Source: Spirodela intermedia (Eukaryota; Streptophyta; Magnoliopsida; Alismatales; Araceae). Taken from it: a DNA stretch of 64,000 nt. A program made the translations under genes and the position numbers. Numbering within the stretch: the first letter of the stretch is position 1; each line of letters starts with the position of its first letter. Shown piece by piece: positions 1 through 8,863 of this stretch. The notes under the pieces were generated by a model, which saw only the letters and a program-made list of their open reading frames with translations, did not search any database and was not told the origin of the DNA. The stretch is from contig LR746264.1 of NCBI GenBank assembly GCA_902729315.2, forward strand, positions 2,403,378-2,467,377, given 5' to 3'.

Positions 1-310
1 TTATCTAAAAATATGATATTATTTAGAAGTGTACATTGATGTAGATTGTGCAAGCTCCCTTGTTGATCGATGACCTGTCTCAAGGTATTGCACCCTTATG
101 AGCAACAAATTGGTTACATGGCACAATGAAATACAAAGACTGGTATCAAGATCAAGCATTGAGCCTGAGTTTAGAGTGATGACACATAGAATCTATGTAG
201 TACTTTGGATAAATGAAATATTAGAAGACTTATAGATCAAATGGTAAGAACCAATCAAATGGATGGATGAACAGCTTTAAAGAGACAATTAGTGAGGGAG
301 AGAGAGAGAT
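1..310. other. Intergenic AT-rich sequence at left edge
   Basis: No convincing coding signal is seen. The right part runs into GA-rich simple sequence that flanks the degraded 3' end of the first reductase copy. Confidence 0.5.
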
Positions 311-1384
311 CTAGAGAGATTCACAAACAATTCCATAACGAGACAAAAATAGAGACAGATAGACAGACAAACAACGAGAGAGAGAGAGAGAGAGATTCGT
401 TGGTAATTCGTTAAGTAGATAGGCTGAGAGAGATAATGATTTATTCGTTAATGAAGTGACGTTAAGGGCCACAAGAAAAGTTGTAATTTTATTGGATAAC
501 AAGGGAGGTTTCTCTCCTCCATCTAGAAGACATAAGGTACGAGGGCCTTGACCCTCCTCGGAGAGATACCACTTCCTGGTTGCCCAGCTCCTCCCCATGA
601 GATAGAAGGCGGTGCTCGCCATGACACAGAAGGAGTAGACCGTCTGGGAGGCGCAGGCGATGCCGGCGAAAACCATGATCTCGAACAGGTAGTGAGGGCA
701 AGTCACGAGCCCGAAGAGCCCCCCCCGGGGGATCTTGTACAAGCCCTCCCCCTTCTTCCTGAGCCTGCAGAGGAGGACATGATGGTACAGGTTGCCGCAG
801 ATCCCCACCACGAAGAGGGCGACGCCGGTGGGCTTCAGGTCTACCGGCGGCGGCGCCGTGCCCATCGTGAGGTACTGGGTATAGACGATGAACGCGGTTC
901 TGGCGAGATAGCTGAGCGAGATCGCGGTAGCGGATTCGAGGGCCATGCGACCACTGTATCGGTGGAGTAACGGGCTCTGCAGAATGGGAGAACCGATCGG
1001 TATCGGGAACAGGAAAGCCCAGAAATCCGAGGAAGTAGAGGGCCGGCGTTCTGGGAGTGTGAGTACCTCGAGGAGCCTCTTAAAGAAGTGGAGGCCCAGG
1101 ATCGACGCCAACAGGGCGACGCCGGGCGCCTCCCTCGCCGCGGGGAACGCGAAGGGCGCCACCGCCACCGCAAGCGCCGGCGAGTACGCCGCCACCATCC
1201 CGTGCTTGCTGGGTACCATGTGGGCGACCGGCTGGCCGGCTTCCGAGAACTTGGAGTACACGTGATTTCCGAGTGCCTCATTGATGCCGCCGTACGCCTG
1301 GGACGCCAAGGAGATGGCCGCCATGGCAGGGGCCAGAAGCGAGGTCGGCAGGGGGAAGATGAAGGCAGGGAGCACGGCCCACAT
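311..1384 (-). pseudogene. Steroid 5-alpha-reductase family gene, copy 1 (C-terminus broken)
   Basis: This is a homologue of the multipass membrane reductases annotated in plants as 3-oxo-5-alpha-steroid 4-dehydrogenase family (Arabidopsis At5g16010 type). Exon 1 is 1384-1067 and exon 2 begins at 976; the 90-nt intron (1066-977) has GT/AG ends. Body motifs are present: LHFFKRLLE, HRYSG, PPPVDLKP, GNLYHH, CPHYLFEI, MGRSWATRKWYLS. Directly after WYLS the sequence departs from copies 2 and 3: the 24 nt between CTCTCC and GTCAAGGCCCT in copy 2 are replaced by 7 nt here, a net loss of 17 nt. The family's conserved end (FEDYP, KALIPFIF) is lost, and the frame runs on about 85 codons into simple sequence to a stop at 311. 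I therefore call it a probable pseudogene. Translation of a longer variant cannot be excluded. It lies head to head with copy 2. Exact in-vivo substrates of this subfamily are not known to me. Confidence 0.7.
376..395. repeat. (GA)n microsatellite
   Basis: Short run of GA dinucleotides in the read-through tail of the damaged reductase copy 1. Its translation gives the Leu/Ser-rich end of that frame. Confidence 0.7.
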
Positions 1385-3086
1385 GGCGGCGGAGGCTTTC
1401 TGTCAAATGCCGAGTCTTTTACTCTGGAATGGTGGGATTAGAGGGCACTGAGGCCTAAGAGGCGGTAGATGGCCGGTTGGCCACGCGTTCTTCTGTGGCG
1501 TGGGCTGCTGGCAGCTGCATCGGGCTGTCGGTGGATTAGGCTGCTCGGGGAGCGCAAGTAACGTGGTGATTCGTTTTGACAAGTCAACTCTTGACTTGTT
1601 TATCATATGCAAATGCTTCCAAATAATTTGCAGGACTAATTACGAGAGTTGCACGAGTAGGACGTCCGACGTGCGACGAGATATACGGGTCGGTGCTTCG
1701 TGAGAGCCTTCCGTACTGAGCCCAGTGAGAGGAACAACAACTCTGTTTCTTAGGGTATAGATTTCCCACCAGGGAAAGGGGGTATCCGACAACAAATATT
1801 GATCTTCCGCCTGCCAAATTAAATAGCTTTTAAGAAATCAATCCTGAAGCACCCAATTAAAAGCTCATGACTTTCGAATTCATGCACTTGTTCTCAATAA
1901 ATTAACTGGTAACAGTGTGATCGATTCTCGTATCCTCATCAAGAGATTATTGCTTTAAAATATGGTCCAAGTTTATAAAACGAGTTAGGTGGCGAACAGC
2001 TTTAAAATATTTAAATGGGTAGGTTTATAATTCCAAAATTCTACATTGTTATGATGTTTCCTTGATTCCAGTAACATTTCTAAAACATGAATGGATACTC
2101 AGCTGAAAGGACTTCACTATCTAAGAACATCATAAAGAATTCATCATGAAATTCCTTGGAAATATATTTTTATGAAACATATGATTTCTAAAAAAATTAT
2201 AAAACGGCTTGTTGGGATCTCCAATAGTTTACAGAAGTTGTCATCCATCAACTAAAACATGACTGTTATTATCACCTTGTTGGATTGAATGCCGTACTTA
2301 AATCAAAGAGTGGTGGAATTTATCTTACATAGTTGTTAACTTTGGATCAACCATTCATGATTTATTTTAATCTAAAATTCTCTAATATTTTTTAGATTAA
2401 AATCTTGAGGGCTCCAAGATCTTTATGATAGTTCATCGCGTTGCCTATGCCCATTCTCCAAGAAAACTCTTTCCTTAGGTTTCAATGTCCAATGACACAA
2501 TTGATTACCAGCCTTTTGTTTACTACGCTCAGTTTCCTTTAGAGATTTACGATTTAATTTACTTTTAGATTCATTACCCTATTTGAGTTAAATTGACTAT
2601 AAGGTTCAGCTCCCTTGAACTATTAAATGAGAACTTAATCACATGCTTATACCATACAAAATACTTAAACTATCACTTTGAGGTTTTTGAGTATTGATTT
2701 AAATTTTCAATGGCAGATTTGAATTTTGCTCCCTCTTACACATTCCATAAGGTTTAAACCTTAAGACAATCCAAGTAAATTTCCCATATTTGAAAATAAA
2801 ATCTCTTTCAAAGTTGTGATTTATTTCATATTTTGTATATAAAAAAACCTTTTTAGAAATATCATTTGAATAACTTCTGTTAAACCTACGTGTTTTTTAT
2901 CATTGCGGATTGGCAAATGTGAGCCCGAACATTGAGACATTTGCAACCAGATTATTAAAACAACCCACTAAAAAATTTAGTCCTTTAAATAAGTCATAAC
3001 AAGTTTTTTAAAAAATAGACCAGAAAAATAATCTCAAAATTGTAACCTTAGTCCAAAAATCCTTTAAGCAAGTTATTATCGATTAG

Positions 3087-3088
<2 letters not shown>
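1385..3088. other. Intergenic region between divergent reductase copies 1 and 2
   Basis: No gene is recognised. The stretch from about 2690 to 3085 is homologous (diverged, with small indels) to about 6345-6735 upstream of copy 3, so it belongs to the duplicated unit. Shared landmarks are a TTTAAATTT-type start, a CATTCCATAA motif and a TTAGTCCAAAAAT block near the right end (3051 and 6693). Confidence 0.55.

Positions 3089-3124
<36 letters not shown>
3089..3124. repeat. (GA)n microsatellite upstream of reductase copy 2
   Basis: About 18 uninterrupted GA units ending 89 nt before the copy 2 start codon. Plant GA/CT runs are common in core promoters and leaders. At the equivalent point copy 3 instead has an extra block of about 950 nt. 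Confidence 0.85.
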
Positions 3125-3126
<2 letters not shown>

Positions 3127-3212
3127 TGGGAGGCGAATTGAACACGAGACCTCTTCCTCACCACCAAAATCATCTCCACCCAGCCGGAGCCGAAGATACG
3201 GGGTAGGCCACG

Positions 3213-4078
3213 ATGTGGGACGTCGTCCGCTCCTTCACTTTCCCGCTGCCGCCGTCGCTGCTGGCCTCCGCCATGCCGGCCATCACCGCCACTTCCCATG
3301 CCATCGGCGGTTTCAACGAGACCCTCGGAAGCCACGTGAAATACTCCAAATTCTCAGAAACCGGCGAGCAGCTCGGCCCCAAGGTGCGCAGCAAGCTCGG
3401 CATGGTGGCGGTTTACTCACCGTCTCTCGCGGCGGCGGTGGCGGCCCTCGCGCTCCCCGCCGTGAGGGAGGCGCCCGGCGCCGCACTGGTGGTGGCGATG
3501 CTGAGCCTACACTTCTTCAAGAGACTCCTCGAGGTACATCTTCCTCCTCAGATTTCCAGGGTTTCGCATCCACTCCTGATCCCGACCTGTTCCCTCTTCT
3601 TCCGCAGAGCTTATTCCTCCACCGGTACAGCGGAACCATGGCCCTGGAATCCGTCGCCACCATCTCGTTCTGTTACCTCATCAACACTTCGTTCATCATC
3701 TACACGCAGTACCTCACGCTGGGCACGGCACCGCCGCCGGTGGACCTGAAGCCCGCCGGCCTCGCCCTCTTCGCGGTGGGGATCTGCGGCAACCTGTACC
3801 ACCATGTCCTCCTCCGCAGGTTCAGGAAGGAGGGGGAGGGCGGGTACAAGATCCCCCGGGGAGGACTCTTCGGGCTCGTGACTTGCCCTCACTACCTGTT
3901 CGAGATCATGGTGTTCGCCGGCATCGCTTGCGCCTCCCAGACGGTCTGCTCCTTCTGTGTCATGGTGGGCACCGCCTTCTACCTCATGGGCAGGAGCTGG
4001 GCAACCAGGAAGTGGTACCTCTCCAAGTTCGAGGACTACCCCAGAGAAGTCAAGGCCCTCATTCCCTTCATATTCTAG
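3213..4078 (+). CDS. Steroid 5-alpha-reductase family protein, copy 2 (263 aa)
   Basis: Two exons, 3213-3533 and 3608-4078, are joined in phase 0 across a 74-nt GT-AG intron, giving 263 residues, the usual length for the At5g16010-type family. The start MWDVV is chosen because copies 1 and 3 share it; upstream in-frame codons are not conserved with copy 1. The protein is hydrophobic with several predicted membrane spans and is expected in the ER. The C-terminal reductase domain carries HRYSG, GNLYHH, CPHYLFEI, MGRSWATRKWYLS and an intact KALIPFIF end. By family, it should reduce a C=C bond next to a carbonyl using NADPH; the substrate (steroid, enoyl-CoA or polyprenal) cannot be told from sequence. 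It differs from copy 3 at only eight residues. Five of them (S in MLSLHFF, R and F in LLRRFRK, C in TVCSF, V in VMVGT) are not shared with copy 1 and so look derived. Confidence 0.88.
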
Positions 4079-7000
4079 ATCGCTGGAGTTCTAGGCTCTC
4101 TTTCTCTCCCTCTCTCACAGCGTGTCTGCTGAGAGTGGCTGTTTCCCTCACCTGAGACCATTCTTCACAGAGGAGAACGAAGACGACAGAATTGGGAGCA
4201 TCTTTCCTCAAGTAGAAAGTGATAAAGAAGAAAGAACACAACAGGGTTCACAGCCCACCTACAAAAATGGATCAAGAGGGGATTTTTCTCTCGCAATTCA
4301 GATCCCAAAGATCATCGCAAGTTCCTACTTATGGTAAGCAATCTTCAGAAATGCCCAAAAACGTTCACAACCTTGTCTGAATCTCTTTTGATGTCACTAC
4401 AATATCTACATAAGGAAAAAATGGCTAATACATAAACACAGCTGCTCTCTACCACTTGTAGGAAAAATGAGGATGATTTCTGAAGAGAAATAGTACCTTT
4501 TTGGACAAAAATGAGAAGAGAGGAGTAGGAAAAACAAGAATTTCGCATAGAAAAAAACCCTTAATTATGAATAAACACAAACACACGACGGAAGAGAGAT
4601 AGATAGAGAGTATTCATATAAAATATGAGTACTAAATTTAGAGAGTCAAAAAGGATTATTGAGAGTTAATTAACTGTTTGAGAGATGATAAGTTGTAGAG
4701 AAATTTGAATTGCAATCTTTCCTTATTTGCTTCAATTAGTTAACATTAAAATTCTAATTTGTTTTTATAAACTTTAACAATTGGTAACTAAAATGACACC
4801 TCTTTTAAGGATTCAAAGATCCTCAATGGTTAAACAAATAAAATTTATGATTAAGTATTAATATATATATATATATACAGAGTTAATGATTGTAGCATAT
4901 TTGGTAAAATTTTTATATCACTAGAACCGTCATTTTAGATACACCACAAAATAAATTAATGTTTAAAGCCAACATAAATCCAAATAAACTCAAATAAAAT
5001 GTGAGTACTGAATAGACCTGGTAAATCTTCATATAAATACTAAATATCAGTAACTTGGTGATATAAAAATACCAAAGTCATTTTTCAATTAATATTTGAC
5101 AATATTTAAAGTATTTTGAATGACCATGATTATAGTTCTATTTTAATCAATTAATTATTCACAAAAAAAGATTTGACAAAGTAGGTAAACATCATAGGCA
5201 TCTCTTATATTAAATAATCGTTAGTATCAATATTTTTCATCAAATATTTTACAAAAATTCAATGTCCAAGTAATTACTTTTCATTAGTAGGATTTTTGTG
5301 GTTATTTATAATTTTTGTGGTTACTCTTCAGCACCCAATGCTTATATCATTGAATTGGAGTAAGAGTGATTAAGATGTTTGATCTTTCTCCATATTCAAT
5401 GGACTAAGACAATTGTGATGCATCCATACACTTCGAAAAGGTTTCACTTCAAAAATCTAGTATATTGCAATGACATTTTGAGTGAATGATTGTTTGATTA
5501 GAGAATACATTCAAAAGGTGAAGAACTCTCATAGAATTCATGATTCAAATTTATATCTTACTAGACCAATTTAATTTTGTGTATAAAAGAGTCCCCTTGC
5601 TTTATACTTTGCCCCCATTTCCAAAAAAGTTGGAGCAATGAGACCAAATTAGCTTGAACTAATAATACTATTGAAATCAATTTTCTAAGATCAATCGACT
5701 TGAAAAGATGATGAAAAAATGTTTTAATTGTACTGAGATGAGATTCTCTTAAATTTTTCTAAAACATTGAATAAGAGTAAACCAGAAAATTAAATGCTCA
5801 ATCTAGAACTAGTAATTCTCTTCTTTTTCACACCAATTATGCTTCTTTTTAACCATTGATGGAAAAATGACCATGACTAGATCAAGAAAGTCTTGATTTT
5901 TGGACAAAAGACATCAGTCATGATGATCTAAAATTTACTCTAAAAAATCTTCATTTATGGAACCAAATGTGGCATTGTCCACATAAATATGAGAAAATAA
6001 AATATGGTATCATCTTACAGTGTGAAAAGAGTAAGGACATACATTGTCTTTTAATTAAGAATTTAATCAGCAACAAGTAGCTCAAACAGGTCATGGCAAG
6101 ATTTATAAGCTTATTATAAAGAGGTTTTATTATTCAGGGAACTTGATTGGGATGACTAGGATTAGGGAAAGCAACGAGTTGAGACACAATGAGTTTTATC
6201 TTTCATCACTTCCCTAGTTACTTAAGTTCTTAAAAACCTAATTACTTCTAATGGCAAATTAAACAAATATGTACAAAATTTCTTTAATTTGGTTGAGCTA
6301 TTGGATTTTTCTTTGGTTGTATTTCTAATATTAAAGAAATGTGATGCATGGCGGATTTAAATTTCACTCCAGCTACGCATTCCATAAAGCCTTGAAACTT
6401 ATGAGTATCCACAATAAATTTCTAATCTTTTGAAAAAGATTTACCTCCAAAGTTGTACTTTATTTCATGAATTTATAATATATATATTAAATATTTTATA
6501 AAAATATCATGTGAATTAGATTCTGGTAAGCCCACACATTTTTTATCCTCACATATTGGTAATTACAACCCTATTATTCAGACAGTTGCAAGCAAATTAT
6601 CTATAACATCCCAAATTTAATTTATTCCTTCATAGAACTCATGACAAGTGTTTCAAAATTAGATCAGACCAATGACGCCAAAATTGTAGCTTTAGTCCAA
6701 AAATACTTCAAGCAAATTATTCTAGATTAGCATGTCACTCCAAATATTTAACAAAGCTCCATTCTTACTCTCAACAAGTCCATTTTTGTCATAAAATCCA
6801 AAGTTATCATGACGAAATCGAAGAAATGGTTAGAAATTGGACTTAGATCGAATCAGATAGAAGATTTAAGAGGAGATTAATCCCACAATTCAGATGAGAG
6901 GATCATTTGGTTACACTTTAAGAAACCTAATTCAAGAAATCAAATATGATTAGAACAAGCGTTTAGGATCACCATGATGTAAAGGGTGACTTATCCTATG

Positions 7001-7090
7001 GATCACACGAAATTCTAAGAGCAAAGACTTTTGAATAGACCAAATTTCACAAAAGGAGAGGGCTCAACGTACTTTAGTCAAGGAAAAGAG
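4079..7090. other. Intergenic region between reductase copies 2 and 3
   Basis: The first about 250 nt are 3'-flank homologous to 8636-8880 after copy 3, including a shared CACAGCCC-CCTACAAAAATGG block. The rest is AT-rich with no recognisable gene. A (TA)n run lies at 4860-4877. The segment about 6345-6735 matches 2690-3085 upstream of copy 2. Confidence 0.5.
4860..4877. repeat. (TA)n microsatellite
   Basis: Nine or so TA dinucleotides inside AT-rich intergenic DNA. Confidence 0.8.
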
Positions 7091-7459
7091 TCACAAATTT
7101 AGGCGGCAGCGACCGGAGAGAGAAAAAGGGCGTGAATAAATAAGGGACAAATTTGGAGAGTAGGGGTGTCAATAAATAAATAATTAATTAAGGGGCGGAA
7201 AGAGAAAAGGGCGAAATGGGAAGGTGTCAACGGGAGAGAGAAAAAAAAAAGAGGGGGTTTTCGTGGCAGAGTGGACGGCGAGAATGCAGAACGGCGGCGA
7301 CGGGGTGGACGTCGAGGAGAGAGAATGATGGCGACGGGTGGACGGCGAAGAGGTGGAACGGCGGCAATGAGGCGGATTGGCGGCGACGGGGCAGCGGCAA
7401 GGAGGTGGAAACGGTGACGATGGAGCGGACGGTGAGGAGGCGGAACGGCGGCGGGGGTG

Positions 7460-7496
<37 letters not shown>

Positions 7497-7600
7497 GACA
7501 TAGGGAAAGAGAGAGGGAACGAAGGGGTAAGGGGGAAGAAGAAGGGAGAGAACGAGAGAGAATGGGAGAAACACCCCTTGGGTTGGGATGGTGTATCTTG
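7091..7600. repeat. Purine-rich, GC-rich low-complexity block upstream of reductase copy 3
   Basis: The plus strand is almost entirely purine for about 500 nt. It contains diverged short repeats built around GGCGACGG, GGTGGA and GGAACGGCGGC (7265-7460), then (GA)n at 7466-7492. Copy 2 has no such block at the matching place, so it was inserted in copy 3 or lost from copy 2. Reading frames through it are simple-sequence artefacts. Confidence 0.6.
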
Positions 7601-7626
7601 GTGGCGCACAGCTTATCCTTCTCCTA

Positions 7627-7687
7627 TGGGCCCATTGGGTGATGGGCCCTTCTCCATGGGTTCTTCTTCTTCTTCTTCTTAGGCCCA
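7627..7687. promoter_or_regulatory. Cluster of site II (TGGGCC/GGCCCA) elements before reductase copy 3
   Basis: TGGGCCCA at 7627-7634, TGGGCCC at 7643-7649 and GGCCCA at 7682-7687 lie 83 to 143 nt before the copy 3 ATG, with a (TTC)n run between them. Site II motifs (TGGGCY) are known proximal elements of plant genes expressed in dividing cells. Copy 2 lacks them. The regulatory role here is inferred only from motif and position. Confidence 0.45.
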
Positions 7688-7769
7688 TTGGATAGGCGAA
7701 TTGAACACCCGGCCTCCTCCGCACAATCGTCTCCACCCAGCCAGAGCCGAAGATACGGGGTAGGCCACG

Positions 7770-8635
7770 ATGTGGGACGTCGTCCGCTCCTTCACTTTCC
7801 CGCTGCCGCCGTCGCTGCTGGCCTCCGCCATGCCGGCCATCACCGCCACTTCCCATGCCATCGGCGGTTTCAACGAGACCCTCGGAAGCCACGTGAAATA
7901 CTCCAAATTCTCAGAAACCGGCGAGCAGCTCGGCCCCAAGGTGCGCAGCAAGCTCAGCATGGTGGCGGTTTACTCACCGTCTCTCGCGGCGGCGGTGGCG
8001 GCCCTCGCGCTCCCCGCCGTGAGGGAGGCGCCCGGCGCCGCACTGGTGGTGGCAATGCTGGGCCTACACTTCTTCAAGAGACTCCTCGAGGTACATCTTC
8101 CTCCTCAGATTTCCAAGGTTTCCCATTCACTCCTGATCCCGACCTGTTCCCTCTTCTTCCGCAGAGCTTATTCCTCCACCGGTACAGCGGAACCATGGCC
8201 CTGGAATCCGTCGCCACCATCTCGTTCTGTTACCTCATCAACACTTCGTTCATCATCTACACGCAGTACCTCACGCTGGGCACGGCACCGCCGCCGGTGG
8301 ACCTGAAGCCCCCCGGCGCCGCCCTCTTCGCGGTGGGGATCTGCGGCAACCTGTACCACCATGTCCTCCTCTGCAGGCTCAGGAAGGAGGGGGAGGGCGG
8401 GTACAAGATCCCCAGGGGAGGGCTCTTCGGGCTCGTGACTTGCCCTCACTACCTGTTCGAGATCATGGTGTTCGCCGGCATCGCCTGCGCCTCCCAGACA
8501 GTCTACTCCTTCTGTGTCATGGCGGGCACCGCCTTCTACCTCATGGGCAGGAGCTGGGCAACCAGGAAGTGGTACCTCTCCAAGTTCGAGGACTACCCCA
8601 GAGAAGTCAAGGCCCTCATTCCCTTCATATTCTAG
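7770..8635 (+). CDS. Steroid 5-alpha-reductase family protein, copy 3 (263 aa)
   Basis: Exons 7770-8090 and 8165-8635, with a 74-nt intron in the same place and phase as copy 2, give 263 residues. All family landmarks are intact, from MWDVV to the terminal KALIPFIF. It is predicted to be a multipass ER membrane NADPH-dependent reductase of the At5g16010 type; the substrate is not determinable. At five of the eight sites where it differs from copy 2 it agrees with the older copy 1 (G in MLGLHFF, C and L in LLCRLRK, Y in TVYSF, A in VMA), so this copy keeps the ancestral states. Its 3' end converges on DAPB with only 228 nt between stop codons. A CT-microsatellite lies in the 3' UTR. Promoter DNA differs from that of copy 2. 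Confidence 0.88.
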
Positions 8636-8654
8636 ACCACTGGAGTTCTAGGCC

Positions 8655-8655
<1 letters not shown>

Positions 8656-8688
<33 letters not shown>
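8656..8688. repeat. (TC)n microsatellite in 3' flank of reductase copy 3
   Basis: About 15 CT units just after the stop codon. Copy 2 has only a short interrupted CT tract at the same place (4097-4120). Confidence 0.8.
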
Positions 8689-8691
<3 letters not shown>

Positions 8692-8863
8692 CGCTCTGCC
8701 TGTCGATAAAAGTGGCTCCTTTCCTCACCTGAGAACATTGTTCAACAGATAAGAACAAATATGACAAATTTGTGAGCATCTTTCCTCAAGTAGAACGTGA
8801 TACAGAAGAAAGAACACAGCAGAGTTCACAGCCCGCCTACAAAAATGGATCAAGAGGAGGGGA

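Noticed and set aside
3086-3212. In-frame upstream ATG extending reductase frames before MWDVV (also at 7688)
   Set aside because: The upstream codons read a GA run and spacer, are in a different frame from MWDVV, and are not conserved with copy 1. MWDVV/MWAVL is shared by all three copies.
7216-7690. Several long Arg/Glu-rich open frames on both strands
   Set aside because: They are products of purine-rich simple sequence with no family similarity or splice support.
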